Shown here one piece after another: positions 35,424 to 47,939 of a DNA stretch of 64,000 nucleotides. The translations under genes and the position numbers were made by a program. Numbering within the stretch: position 1 is the stretch's first letter; every line of letters starts with the position of its first letter. The notes beneath the pieces were generated by a model. It did not search any database, was not told the origin of the DNA, and worked only from the letters and a program-made list of their open reading frames with translations. The DNA is from Pyronema omphalodes (taxonomy: Eukaryota > Ascomycota > Pezizomycetes > Pezizales > Pyronemataceae): contig JAJJXM010000038.1 of NCBI GenBank assembly GCA_024516155.1, forward strand, positions 248,001-312,000, read 5' to 3'.

Positions 35424-36290
35424 TCATAAATTCATCGATTCCCCCCTTAAATACTTTCTGTACATACGATCCGCTATAGCTCGAATGACATGAGTTGGCT
35501 TTGGATCACCCTCAAGCTTCGCCTGCTTCTCCACATGTCTCAGAATATTATACCGTATCTTCCTTTGTCGATCTTTCCGAGCTGATTCTGCCATACGCGC
35601 CAAACATTCATCACAATCAGAAGAAAATGATCCTTCTTCTGCCTTTGAACAACAGTACTTGAAACTGCTTGCACTAGAGACACAGGAATCGTCGGAATCA
35701 TAGTCGCAGGAGAGAGGGTTGGAAACTTCTGGCTCGGAATCCGGGGAACATTCATCGTCGGCTTCATCGTCGGCTTCATTGTCGGCTTCATCGTCGGCTT
35801 CATCGTCGGCTTCATCATCGGCTTCGTTATCGGAATCTGTGGTTTCAAGGGTGTCGGAAATGTCGGGGCTATCGGAGCTGTCGGCAGTTTTGGGGGTGTA
35901 TGTATCCTGGCCATTGTGATTAGCTGATGATACAGAGAACGGGATTCCGGTGATATAAAAATTGGATGAGATATCGGTACTCACTGAGGTCTCCGCGTTC
36001 GCTGGGTCCACCGGGGCTGCAGAAGTAGTCGAAGCTACATAGTCCGCCGAAGTCCCGTAACTCTTGCAAGTCTTATAACTCTGGCAAGTCTCATAGCCTG
36101 ATGTATCCCCACCCTCATCAATACCATCAACACCATCAGTACCCACATCTGTGGTCATAGTAGGAGTATTAATGGGAACCCATCGCGGGTTTGCGCCGGT
36201 ATCTTGACGGACCGGAGACGAGGGAGTGGATGAGAGAGGGTAGTGTTGGGGGTTAAGGCGGCGGCGGCGAGCGGGTTTGGGGTTCCACAT
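35424..36290 (-). CDS. Orphan acidic low-complexity protein with EADD repeats and basic N-terminus, 288 aa
   Basis: Single frame from ATG 36290. The N-terminus is basic (PKPARRRR). The middle is Ser/Thr/Asp-rich with a YETCQSYKTCKSYGTS repeat (~66-81) and a tandem run of D-E-A-D units (~150-180) encoded by a 12-bp repeat. The C-terminal ~80 residues are more structured, with several Cys (CCSKAEEG, SDCDECLARM) and a basic helix (RKDRQRKIRYNILRHVEKQ), then a KPTHVIRAIADRMYRKY helix. The C-terminal block looks conserved-like, but I cannot assign it. The Cys pattern could bind metal. It is convergent with pepP, 42 bp apart. Confidence 0.55.
   Translation of the reverse strand: MWNPKPARRRRLNPQHYPLSSTPSSPVRQDTGANPRWVPINTPTMTTDVGTDGVDGIDEGGDTSGYETCQSYKTCKSYGTSADYVASTTSAAPVDPANAETSVSTDISSNFYITGIPFSVSSANHNGQDTYTPKTADSSDSPDISDTLETTDSDNEADDEADDEADDEADNEADDEADDECSPDSEPEVSNPLSCDYDSDDSCVSSASSFKYCCSKAEEGSFSSDCDECLARMAESARKDRQRKIRYNILRHVEKQAKLEGDPKPTHVIRAIADRMYRKYLRGESMNL
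35754..35828 (+). repeat. Six-unit 12-bp coding minisatellite
   Basis: TCGTCGGCTTCA units with single-base variants repeat in phase with the minus-strand orphan and encode its Glu-Ala-Asp-Asp run. The 12-bp period keeps the frame open when units are gained or lost. Confidence 0.8.
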
Positions 36291-38403
36291 TATTATTTGA
36301 TTGGGGGTTTAGAGGGGGGAAGGTTGGAGGGGGGGCTGATCGGGGGATTAGACGGGGTTTGGAGGAGGGGCTGATCGGGGGATTAGACGGGGTTTGGAGG
36401 GGGGGTTTGGAGGGGGGATTATAGAATTAGGATTAGAGATTAGAATTAGAAATTAGGATTAAAGTATTAAAATTAGAGACGTTAGAAATATCGTAGCAAT
36501 AGGTAAAACCAAAGTGGTGTATTATAAGTGTTACGAGTATTGTAGGTGGTAGACACGACCAAGTATGGGTGAGTGTGGGTGGTGAAAGAAGAGAAAGAGG
36601 GCGTGCTTGTGAAAGAAGTGACTGTTAATACCACGAGACCCGGAATTCGTAACGGTGTACGGTGTACGGTCCGGAGTAGCTCCGGAGAGCTATGGAGCTA
36701 TGGAGCTATGGAGCCATAAAGGTTCTTGACTGCTTTTACTAGCTAGCTAGCTATAGGAAAGCTTCAGGATTTGTGGGATTGATTAGATAGCTACGGATAC
36801 CGGTGATATTGGTGGATTCGCCATTGTTGGCCATTATTCGCCATCATGCATCTTCGGTATATGGAGTCATGGTAGAGGATACCGGGAAACGCTTAATTCT
36901 AGCCGAGTTTATGCACAGACAAATAAACCACCCCCAGAGTAAGTTCGGTATAGGATGTACTCGCTTATGTTCGGACTTCGAGGCCGTGGGTAAAAGAGCT
37001 GGGTTATCTCATAGAGATGACAGGGGATAGCAAGGGAATGGGAAAGGGTTAGCCCTAGTATATGCTAGAACTAGAAACACCTCAGTGCTGCTTGGCGGTG
37101 TCACCTATGGTACAGACTCTGGGTCATGGAAAGATTGAAGGGTTAGCCCTATAATTCAATAGGACATGCAACACCTCGGTACTGCTTTTCTGTGTCACAT
37201 GTCACCTGTGTTGTTTTCTACCAACCGGCGGGGTAGATTTGTAACTGGTATTATATTACACCATCTGCCATAGCTGGAAAACGACGATAGGTATATGTCC
37301 TTTTTCTTGTTTAAAAGAGGGGCATTTGACTATATATTAGACACAAGCAACGATATACACATTTCTTGAACTACTACAGCCTGAATGCATTTCCTACTAC
37401 CTACTACCTATGAGTTCTCAGCGGCAGGGAGTTGCAACACTAATAATATCCATATCGCAGCATTATCGATTCAACCATATCACAGTAATACTAACAAAAC
37501 CATAGCAAAATTTCCAAAATGCTATTCAAACTCCACCATTCACGGTGGCTATGTTCAAGTGTGGTATATATATTTACTTCATTCATAGTGCGGATTTCAG
37601 ATTCCCGAGTCTAGAGTCTAGAGTCTGTCTGGATTCTGGATTCTGGATTCATTATTCAAAAACGAATCAAGTTGTTGCAGTTGTAAACATTTTATCTTGG
37701 TTGTGTGTGCATTGTATTTCGTAAATGTGTCGCTTCGTTGACTGTTGCTGTAGAAAGGGTAGGTATCTGCATGTCTGCATGTCTGCTGTCGATTACTGTA
37801 GATTGCTGGATGAACCATAGCGTACTCTGGTTATATATACTGATCTATGGAGATCTTATTCAGACTCCCGTTGCAGCATACCCACGGGTTATTCTCGGAT
37901 CTCCATGTTGTTCGATGAGGTGAGTAGGTTATATTATTGCGTTGCGATTCTTCAGAAATGGAATACAAGACGTGAAAGATATAGATGAAGACAGAAGACT
38001 ATTGATAACCGTAGTGTAGCTACTAGTGCTTATTATTGAAGTCAGTTAAGTTATAGGAAAAGAAGTGCACTGTGCACTGTGCACTACTGCAGACAACATG
38101 CCTGGTACTAGCTACTAGGTACATCATACATGCCCGTATAGTCTTTCAACATGACCTTTACAATTTATACCCAACTCCCTATATCATTACAGGTCCGGTC
38201 ATTGTTCTTTCAACATTTCTGGGGGTGGTGTACAAATAAAAGGTGGAGGTTGTCATTATCCGTATTCTTACACCGTATTTCTCTGAATGACTCTCGTGGA
38301 TCAGATTTACCGCTCATAGTCTTTACATCTTACATCTTACACCTTACACCATTTCTCCAGGAAAACTCCAGCCAGAAGTACTATACCACCCATAATCATC
38401 ACC
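36291..38403. other. Intergenic with G-rich and other short repeats
   Basis: 36300-36420 is a G-rich direct repeat (GGGGGATTAGACGGGGTTTGGAGG, about two and a half copies). 36420-36480 is made of AATTAGA units and 36690-36720 of GGAGCTAT units. 37050-37200 contains two similar blocks (GGGTTAGCCCTA...CACCTC.GT.CTGC) about 80 bp apart. No gene is supported. Confidence 0.6.
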
Positions 38404-39487
38404 ATGTCAGCACAGTCCACTTCATCTCCCCATCCTCCCGTATGATCCATGCTCCTCAAGCCGCAAGGAATCCCAGCTAACAGAACCAGTCCGGCACATC
38501 ATCTTCCATAACCAACTACGAATTCTTCTTCACACCAAATGGACGAAAACGTCGTCGTATAACAGATCATCTGATTTCATCTGTGCGCGAAGATTCCCAG
38601 CATCCCAATAATGGAGTCAATGAATTCAACAATTCCACAACTTCCAAAAGGCTCCTATCCACAGCACGACTTCATTGGGCTCGATACTTCAATTTCGGTG
38701 ATGTGAAAGATGTCGATAAAGTCCTGAAGGAAGCTATGGGAAAGGATATATTTTTGCCCGGGAATGCATATGCCTACGATCTTGCATACACCAAGGTTCG
38801 TAGCTTGGGTCGGCAGTGGCAGTGTCAAACTATTAAACGATTGACGGAACATGTAAGTTTATTTAACCTTTCTGAGACGTAACATGTTGTCTCCATGTAA
38901 TTATGCTGACAATGGGAAAGGTTGAACGGGAATATCAAAAGGATAAAGATATCCTCGATTATCTAAATCCGACCGGTATTAGAAATTACTTTGCACGTGG
39001 TTTGAATAATACAGTTATGCAGGAGGTGTTCCATGTTCTTAATCCAGACGTGGATACGGCTGTGATTATTGGTTCAGCCGTGGATGGTTTGTATACCACT
39101 TTTTTTGCGGAAACATGCAAAGATATCTTCCTACACCGGGTCCAGGCCCAGGCCCAGGCCCAGGCCAGGGAACGTGAAGAAGAAGACCCGGTCTTTGAAA
39201 ACTTTAAAGCTTACGCATATGATCCGGGTTTCGAGGATATCACAATTGTGGATATTCCTTTGCAGCCCAGGAAGATAGGTAAGGCGATGCGGAAATACAG
39301 CGCTAAAAAGAAGTTGGATTTTGGTGGTCGTTTGCGGATTATCACTACCGTTTCAGCACCCTTGGAACCGATGCTTCGTCGACGCAGAGAACTGGAAGTG
39401 AATCTTGCCAGAGAGGCAGATGTTGCTGGTGATGTTGCTGGTGATGTTGCTGATGATGTTGCAGATGATGTTACCGGTGATATTTGA
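38404..39487 (+). CDS. Orphan protein, three exons, 323 aa, with Gln-Ala and Asp-Val repeats
   Basis: Predicted exons are 38404-38439, 38484-38852 and 38921-39487, with introns of 44 and 68 nt, both phase 0. The first exon encodes only 12 residues. It is inferred because the frame from 38484 reads convincingly as protein (SSSITNYEFFFTPNGRKRRR) without any ATG. After a basic KRRR patch, the central region (~90-230) is mixed helical: LHWARYFNFGDVKDVDKVLKE, GKDIFLPGNAYAYDLAYTKV, ILDYLNPTGIRNYFARGLN. It then has a QAQAQAQA run (~235) and ends with five V-A/T-G/D-D units. I do not recognise a family. The central region looks like a real fold and may be conserved among close relatives. Confidence 0.6.
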
Positions 39488-40110
39488 AGGACGGAAGGAA
39501 GGAAATTACCTGTATCGGTATCGGTATCGGTATCGCACCGTCAATATTATAATCCCTTCTCTTTTCTTTACAATTTAGCATTTAGAATTTGAAATCTACA
39601 GCATGCTTCAATAGTATTTTCTAGTCCAATAAAACTTGAAATTTCGTAGTTATCATTATCAGAATTAAATTAACACAAGAGATACACATAACGTAAACCG
39701 GTTAGTGGTAATTATTTGCATTTACTATCGTTGCTGACTACGGAAATTATGTCCAGAAAAATGATGATAATAAGACGGTTAGATAAGAGCCCATGCAATT
39801 CGTTTTTTTTTTCTACCCCCCACTTTTTTTTATAAGGGTAGTTATTTCTCATTAAAATTTTTAGTTACTTTCTTTTACATCATTATTGATTTAATTGATT
39901 TATTGATTTTAAGCACTATATTCTTAGCACATCAAGCAATACATCCTGAAGTTACAAGCTACAGGTTACGTCATGTATGATGTATTTACCACCCTTACCT
40001 ATTCTTCTCCCAAAAATGTATCCCTATCCCCATAATTATCAACACGAAGCGAATTCTAACCGCTACACATTACCTCCTCTTTGAAACTACATATCGCCTT
40101 CCAAATCCTT
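39488..40110. other. Convergent intergenic spacer
   Basis: It starts with four TATCGG units (39511-39534) and continues as AT-rich sequence with poly-T runs, between the stop codons of the 323-aa orphan and swa2. Confidence 0.65.
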
Positions 40111-43017
40111 TTACAGACCATTCTCAGCCTTGAATTTATCCCAAGAATCATTAAGCAAACTAAACACAGCTCCTGAAATCATTTTCTGTTCCGTAGTTGC
40201 ATCTGGACTGATCTATTATTTTATTAGCCACTGATTCATCAATGCACCAATGCATATTTTGGCGCTTTCCAAGAAAGAAGAAAGAAAGGGAAAAAAAAGA
40301 GAAAGGAAACATACCTTATCCGGATGAACCTTTGCAATACCCTTCATATAAGCAATCTTACATTTCGCAGGCAACAGTAACTCTGCCATTCCAACCTTCT
40401 TCCACCCACTCCCCTCCCAAAGCACCGTATCCAATCCCGCCAGTAAAGCTCTAAGATTCCCTTCCTTTCCATTTTTCCAAGCCCCGATGCGATCATGAAT
40501 TTTATCATGCAACTCAAGCCGTTCCTGTTCCTGACGTTCCTGGGCTGCGTTTTGTTGTCTCAACGCCTGAACTGCTTCTGAACTCTTTGCGCTCTGGGGT
40601 GTGGGCTTCTTAGGGGTTGGTTTAGCTGCTGCTGCAGCGGCAGCTGGTTTGGGCGCCGGTTTAGGTCTCAGGGCTGCTTCGCATCGTCGCTTTCCGTTCA
40701 TGGCTGCCGTGGTGGCTCCACCGGTTATTGCCTCCTCCCATACTCCCTTCGCATCTGCCCATTTCTCGAGTTGTTCCAAGCACTCGGCTTTCCGGGAAAT
40801 GGCCTTGATCCAGTAGTCTTTCATGTCCTTGTCGACTCCATCTACATTGATGGTTTCATCTTCTCCTCGATGAGGTCCAATCAAAAGTAGAATGGCATCG
40901 ACATCGATTAATGCGTTCTTAGGATCTCCAAGTTTGACAGTACAGAGAGACCGGTTGCTTAGGAGGACAATACGGAGAGGGTGTTGATCTGGGATGGGGG
41001 TAAGAGCGGAGGTGTAATGAGCTTGGGCGACTGTGTAGTCACCACGCTTGAATGCGTCTGTTCCAGAAGCGCGGGCGGTATTGGAGCGAGCTAGGGAGTC
41101 GGGGGAGATAGCCACTGTCTGGCGCTGCTGCTTCGGTGGGCGAGGAGCAGGGGTAGGGCGGGGAGAAATTGCGGGTTTGCTTGCAGGGGGAGCTGGGCTG
41201 CGTTGACTTTCTGCCGCGATATCTCTGGCGAATGGGTTATTTGAGTTTCCACCACCGCCTAGGAGATCAGGTTCGGGAGTAGCCGGCTTTGAGGAAGCTG
41301 CGGGGGGTGGTCTACGTCGGTTCCTAGATACGTAAACGGCCTCGGGCTCTGCTGATAACTTTGCTTTACGACTGGCGCTGTCAGGAACCATCATAGATGC
41401 TCGTGCACGTTCCTGTGCTAGCTCTCGCTCCCGCATTTCTCGCTCTTTGGCGGCAATGGCAGCCTCCATTTCTCGTTGGCGTTGCTGCTGTATCCGGGCC
41501 CGGTCCAGGGAAGGATCCTGAGAGCTAGAGGGCTGGAAGGATGGCTGCCTTTGTTCACGTCTCTCCTCACGCTGCTTTCGAGGAGGCTGTGGTGGTCCAC
41601 CGCCCATTTCCAACATCATGGCTTCATCCGTAAATTCCTCCTTGGTTGGCGTAGGGCGGGGTTCCCTTTGGGCCTCTGGAGGCCTGTCGTTCCGTGAAAT
41701 TCCTCTGGCACCGTTTCTCTCCAGCTCTTCACGGATTTGGCGCTCCCGCATCCACTTGGGCTGCGAAGGGTCGCCACCTCCATCAGCTAGATCAGCCTTG
41801 AACTCGGCCACTGCTCGTTCCATCTTTGTCCTTCCAGTACTCCAGAGTTGAGTAGCAGATTTAAAGAATGTACCACTAAGCTCGGCTGCGACAGCACTTA
41901 AATCTTTCTCTCCGTTTCCACCGCGGCTCACTCCTCGTGCCCATGCCGGGAGTCCAGAATCCTCAGGCTCTCGTGATCTTTCCCTTTCACCGTCCCTGTT
42001 ACGAGACTCATGCCGAGGCTGAGGTTCCAAGCGCTCTCTATTCCTGCTGTTGGAGTCCTGGCGAGATTGGCTACTCCGTGAGGGAGCAGTAGATGCAGGT
42101 CGGCTCTTTCGGTGTGCCTGCTCCAGTAGCCAGCTTACAGCCCCCTGTACATCCAATCCCGTATCATTCTCAGCCAAAGCTTGCTTCGCTTGCTCAGCCG
42201 TAAATCCCATGTCCATAATCTCTGCAATCGGTCCATCTCTTGGATCGGAGGTCGGTGGGGATTCGCGGCGTGGCTGTGGTTGAGGAGATGGTGTAGGTTG
42301 GGGAGGTGGCGGTTTCGTGAATTCCGACACAGGCTTCGCCAAATCCCCGAGGATATCAAAGTCATCGTCATTGCTCACTTGTGGCGGCGGCTGATAAGGC
42401 GAGGGATCGCGTGAAGGGAGGTTCTGCGGCTCGAAGTCATCAAAGGGATTGAAGGCGGCGGGTTTGGATGCAACGGAAGGCGTAGAGGCCTTTGAGGCAC
42501 CGGTTAAGTGACTCGTCGGCTTCGGGGGAGGAGCGTTGAAGAGATCAAGGACATCTGCAGAGGATCTGTTTTCAACTGTAAATTCAGAGCTCGGAGGTGG
42601 GTAATGTGAGCTTCTATCAACTGGAACATCTGCACCGAAACCAGCTAAGATGTCGTCATCGTCGGTTGGTGCTGGTGGTGCCGCACTGACACCACCTTTA
42701 CCGTCGAGGGCGTTCCAGAAGCCGTTATTAGCAGCACCACCACCGAACAAAGCGTCCATTTTCTTCAATCTTTCCTCCTCATCCTTGCGACGTTGTTCTT
42801 CCAGCTTCCTTTGCTGTTCGGCCAGTGAAAGGTTAGAGTTTTGTTTGTCGCGGCCAAAGGAGACCAAGTTTGCGAAGCTATCGGAACCTTTAGTTGCGCC
42901 ACTTCCATTCTGCGGAGTTGTCGAAGGTTTTATTGAAAGATTTGCAAAGGCATTTGAAGGTGCCGGTGACGGCTTCGAGGGCTGTCCTGTTGGAGACGAC
43001 CAGTTTATGCTGCTCAT
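40111..43017 (-). CDS. swa2: Swa2/auxilin-like clathrin-uncoating J-protein, two exons, 934 aa
   Basis: Predicted exons are 43017-40315 and 40212-40111, with a 102-nt phase-0 intron. Splicing restores the J-domain end HPDK-ISPDATTEQKMISGAVF...WDKFKAENGL. The N-terminal half is disordered with clathrin/adaptor-type motifs (DLFN, NPFDDF) around 145-200. A UBA domain follows at ~262-305 (IAEIMDMGFTAEQAKQALAEN...VSWLLEQA), then a long charged linker with an IPAWARG-like helix. A TPR domain lies at ~645-790 (RASGTDAFKRGDYTVAQAHYTSAL, LLSNRSLCTVKLGD) and the C-terminal J domain at ~860-934 with HPD at 898-900. This UBA-TPR-J order is that of yeast Swa2. The protein recruits Hsp70 to strip clathrin from vesicles. 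The alternative read-through tail in the intron is not conserved-like, which supports splicing. It faces the crb2 gene head-to-head, sharing an ~820-bp promoter region. Confidence 0.93.
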
Positions 43018-43839
43018 TGATGATGTGATGTGCGATGAGATGGAGCCGAGCTTGTCTGGCCAGATCTAACTCCCACCTCAAAACGCGGAGCGCCCGGGTT
43101 AGGGGATTGCGCGCGCACTAAATGCCGTGTTACACGCAGCGTCTCGGCCCTAGCTTGAGCTGCTGTAGGCTGTATGATGCCGACAACACGGGATTGTCTC
43201 CATATTATCAGCCATATTCTCTTTTGTAGGGTGGTTTGTATTCTATGATCTGTACCAATCAAAGAGGCACAATTGGGGATATATCTAGATTAGCGAAAGA
43301 ATTTGTGGATGTTCAGTCTGGGCTTCTGTAGTAATGTGCCTGCTTACCACTGGCTAGTAAAGTATATCATATACAGTCTACATATTTATGGGCACAATTG
43401 AATTAATTTACTGTTTGTGATTTTCCAATGCTTTCGAGCATACGGCTCGGATAAAGAACAAATAATGATTGTTTTTTACTATGTACTTCCATTGCCTATA
43501 TTTGGAACCGCTTATAATCTTGCAAATGACCAATGGCAGCAAGCTAAAGTACGGTTGATTCCTCTCATAACCACAGGAAGCTGAATCACGTGTAATGAGA
43601 CTAAGACTTAGTGTAAAGTACCCCATTTAGCGCGTTCCGCTAGCAGGACGCGTCGCCTCAAGCTCAAGTCGCGACAAGCCAACTTCACAACCGGACAGGC
43701 AGACGCGTTTCAGTTTATTTCATCTGAGCTTTGACCAACCGGGAATCCGTCACCATACCTCATCGAGAAGATAATATTTGTGAAGAAAAAAAAAAAAGAC
43801 GCATTAGATTGTGTCTGTAATAAGTTTTTGGCCAAAAAA
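43018..43839. promoter_or_regulatory. Divergent promoter region between swa2 and crb2
   Basis: The swa2 (-) and crb2 (+) start codons are 822 bp apart, head-to-head. The interval contains palindromic GC-rich stretches (GCGCCCGGG near 43089; GACGCGTC near 43648) and no supported ORF. GACGCGTC contains an ACGCGT core like an MluI cell-cycle box, which would suit a checkpoint gene. This is suggestive only. Confidence 0.4.
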
Positions 43840-46800
43840 ATGCCACTAGATGAGGAAGAACAAGCTTCAATCGATGTTCGCCATCTTCGGGAAATTGTCT
43901 CTGTATGTCGATTGTCAAATTGATGCCTTCCCCACTGACTGTATGAGAGAACATCCCCCCAGATATTCCGGTTGCACGGACATTGGTTCCTCAGTCATCG
44001 CCGCCGCCGGATTCTATTCTCGCTCCGACTCAGATTGTAGCTACCCAATATACCGCCACGCAAAAGAGTCAAACGGACGATGTCAGAATCCCGGAATCCC
44101 CAACCTTCCGTCTATTATCACAGTACGAAACGGTAGATACATATCAAATACCAAATCATGCCGGAAGTGTACACCTTACCTACTCTGGACCCTCTCCGAC
44201 TCAGGAACGGACACAGAACCGTCGACAGTTGACTACGCAGCCGGATTCCACTGATTTACCACAAACGAATCATCGGAATCCAATATCAATTCAAGAATCC
44301 CTAGAAAAGAGCAAGAGTTCTCCGGACGTTGAAGCGGCACCTTCCAGCGGCCAAAAACCACTCGAGTCCCCACCACCGCCGCCACAATCCCAAAGCAGCA
44401 AATCACCCCGAGAAACTGCGCAAGAAAAAGAAGCCAACACCGTCGCTGATTTATTACTGGAAGAAGAGGATAGCGGAGACCGACCCGACTACTTTCCCGA
44501 AGAACTACGGTATGAAACAGAAGCCATCGACCAGCCAAACCCAGAATCAAGCCCAGTCAAGAACCCATTATCTCACTTGGGAGTTGGCCGTGGTACAGGT
44601 CTTACTTTATCACAAGTATTTGGCGCACCTTCGTCACCGGTTGTAAGAACAAGGCAACGACTGGATTCACAGCCTCCGCCAACTCCGTCTTTTAATGCGG
44701 CTAGGATGATGGCTCAGTCAATGGCCCCGTTGGTACGATCTACTTCGGATAGCTATAACTCACCTGTGGATCGCCGACGGAGCGTACCGGATTTGCCGGA
44801 TACGTTTATGACACCGGTAAAGAAGGGCGTGATGGAAGTAAATTTTGCTGGGCCGTCACCACTGCCTGCTTCTTCTCCACCGAGAGTTACGCATATCAAA
44901 CCCGCCCAAGATATTGATAGTGATTCAGATGATCAGATTGGGGATGTCCAACCTTCGTTCAATATCAAAAGAAAGGTCCAATTCGAGCGAAATTCTGGAA
45001 CTAAAACTCCTAATCATTTAAGTCCGCTTCCTAAAGCAATATCAAATCCAACCAAGAAATCGATACAAAAACCAAAGAAAACTACCAAGGCCCGTGAAAG
45101 ATCATCGACCTCAGCCGTCCAAACTCAACCACCAGAACCAATACCCGACGACGACGAAACCAGCGACGAAGCCGGTGATGTCAATACTAGAGATATTGAA
45201 AAGATGCAAATCGACATCCCAACCCCACGACCTATAGCCACAATATCAAAGCCATCATATACCCAAGTCCCCGCCAGTCCAAACATAATAACAAAACCCC
45301 GGCGGCCAGTCATATCCTCAACCCAAGTCCCCGCCAGTCCAAACATAATAACCAAATCTACCCGATCACCACTTTCCTCCTTCGATTTCGACGACGACTC
45401 CTGGTCTCGTCCAAAGCTGCCTGTTCGACGAACTAAATCCTCCTCCTCCTCCTCCTTCTCCTCCCTCCGAAAAACTCATGTCTCGGCCTCGATACATCAG
45501 ATACATTCAATGACACAAATTCCTCAACCGCCACCAGAAGTCGTTGGCACAAGCGATAATCCTGCATCACTAGCAAACATGCCACCCTTCAATATTCCAC
45601 CGCTCTCACCAACAACCCAGGGAAGAAACAACAGCATACCGGAATTTGTAAGAGAAACCTCCGGGCTAGTTCCGGAGACTAGTCAAGCGCCAATGCTGGA
45701 TGATTCCAGCCCGAACCAGTCGCGGAAAAGCTCATTGGAGGAGGATATAAATCCGGGTGGCGAAAATGAGAAAGCAATATTATCGGATAAACTGGATGCA
45801 TCTGCAGAGATTGGAAGGAAGAGAAATACAAACATGCCGCCACCACCGGTAACTCCTGGCCCTTCTGAAAATCCTCGGAAACGACAAAGACAAGATAGTG
45901 GGAAAGAATCGGGGGATCTGAGAAGCTTTGCGTCATTGGAAAGTAGTCAGCCGCTGCTAAGTAGCCAGGAAGAACCGGATGAGATTGATATGTTTGATAT
46001 CATGAATAGTGTGGGTGTGGGGGATAGACCGGATCTGGATATGCCTGCGCCTGTGATTCCAACCTCGGTGGGTAGAACGAATAAGAGGAGGAAAACGAAG
46101 GATGTAAAGACTGTTGGGGTGGCTAGATTTGCGGATGAAACAAAGGAAATTTCGTCGGCGAGGATGGTGTCTCCTGTGTCTGAAGAACAGACTTATGTAC
46201 CGACACAACCTGAAACAGAACCACAACTTCCTCTCGAGGAACCGGAGCTACCGCCTTCTTTACCTCCTCCTGCGCCTTCCGAGGTCACCGCCGAAACACA
46301 GCCATCCATAACACTAGCCCCCGAACCCACCTCCCAAGCAAAACCTAAAAGCAAACCAGGCAGAAGCTCACGACCCAGCTCCTCCCATGCTTCTCCCGCC
46401 ATCCCAAAGAAACCCACCACCAAAGCCAGCCGAGTCTCACAACGTCACTCATTAGCCACCGCATCCACAAGTTCCGTACTCTCATCATCCGACGATAGCA
46501 GCGACATCCTCTCCACCACCAACCCAGCCTATTCTATCCCCGGGTCTACGACGAAACAGAAATCATTATCAGCCCCCTGGAGAGTGTTTGCATTATTTAA
46601 AGACAAAAACCTAAACTATCATCCCGCCACTGTGCTGGAATCGGATTCCAGACAGGTGAAAGTCGAGTTTGATGATGGTACTATCTTGAATCTCGGCAGG
46701 GAATGTGTTAGGACTTTGGATCTTAGAGTTGGGGATTTGGTTAGAGTCGATTTGCAGGAGATGAGGAAAATAACTTATGTTATTAAAGACTTCCCGCCTA

Positions 46801-47939
46801 GTGTTCCTGTGGATGAGAATGAGAATGAGGATCAGAATGCCAATGAGAATCCTCCTGTTACACCAGCTGGAAAACAGAAATCTACTCAGCACCAGGCTAA
46901 GCATACTGATGCAAGAGGCCGCACCCACGTTTCCCTGGTCCCGAAAAATGACCCCGATGCTACCCCTATCGATGTAGCAGTCACTAATCTATACCTAATC
47001 AAATCCCTCTGGTCACAATTCTCAGATCGAGATACCAGTACCAAGACCCTAAATCTCTCTTTCACCTCCGCCTACAACTACCTCCAAACCGCCATCTCCC
47101 CATCTGTAGCTATCACCACCCCCAGCAGCGCTATTACAACGCCCAGCACCCACCGCCGCATCACCACGCCTCTTCAGCATCAATCCCAGCCGGCGCCTCA
47201 GACATACCCACCCCCCGCACCCATCTTCACCAACATGATCTTCACGCTAACCGGCCCCCAAAAATCCGCACATCTATCCTCCTTAATCCTCTCCCGTGGG
47301 GGCACAATCCTTTCCTCTGGCTTCACTGAACTTTTCCACGAACTCCCGGATTCCAATCCCATTCTATCATTGAAACCCCCTTACGAAACTATCCCCTTCG
47401 TCGCAGTGATTTCTCACTCCTATACAAGAACTGCGAAATATCTTCAAGCATTGGCCCTGGGAATCCCCTGTCTGTCGGAAGCTTGGATCGAGGATTGTGT
47501 TAAACAGGAACAGGTCCTGGAGTGGGAGTTTTATTTACTGCCAGCGGGGGAGACGAAGAGGTTGGGAGGTCAGGCGAGGAGTCAAGTTTTGTGGCCGCCT
47601 TCGGGGGAGGTAGGGGTTGGGCAGCTGGTAGGAGATGGGGGGTTTAAGAACCGGTTGGAGAAAAGGAGAAAGGTGATAGATGGATGGAGGGTTTTGGTGA
47701 TGGTTAAGGGATTGAGTACTGAGCAGAGAGGGGCGTATCCGTTTTTGTTGTTGGCGTTGGGAGCGGGGAAGGTGGAAGTTGTGAAAGGAGTGGAACAGTT
47801 GGAGAGGATGCTGAAGGTGGAGAGTTGGGATTGTGTTTTTTGTAAAGAGGCGGAGAAGAATAGGGTTGCGAAAATGGGAATCAGGGTAGTTGATGATAAT
47901 GAGTTGAAGGATGCGGTGGTTTTTGGAAGGTTGGATTAG
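43840..47939 (+). CDS. crb2: Crb2/Rad9/53BP1-type DNA-damage checkpoint adaptor, two exons, 1335 aa
   Basis: Predicted exons are 43840-43902 and 43995-47939, with a 92-nt intron (GTATGT donor, TTCCTCAG acceptor) that keeps phase 0. Residues 1-21 (IDVRHLREIVS) precede a TQ-rich segment (APTQIVATQYTATQ), typical of ATM/ATR phosphorylation clusters. Most of the next 850 residues are disordered and Ser/Pro-rich. A tandem Tudor-like fold follows at ~880-950 (WRVFALFKDKNLNYHPATVLE, VEFDDGTILNLGRECVRTLDLRVGDLVRV), matching the methyl-histone reader of Crb2/53BP1. The first BRCT is at ~1097-1205 (MIFTLTGPQKSAHLSSLILSRGG...LSEAWIEDCV) and the second, shorter BRCT at ~1246-1335. The protein would bind H4K20me and phospho-H2A at breaks and activate Chk1 or Rad53-type kinases. 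A perfect-period 60-nt repeat lies at 45261-45352. An alternative acceptor at 43962 would give a wrong frame. Confidence 0.9.
45261..45352 (+). repeat. 60-nt (20-codon) duplication inside crb2
   Basis: ACCCAAGTCCCCGCCAGTCC and the following AAACATAATAAC occur at 45261 and again exactly 60 nt later at 45321. The duplicated peptide motif is TQVPASPNIITK, which includes a TQ site, so the duplication increases the number of possible kinase targets. Confidence 0.85.

Noticed and set aside
43850..44254. 134-aa frame overlapping the crb2 first exon and intron
   Set aside because: Out of frame with crb2 and without family signal; the spliced crb2 model explains the region.
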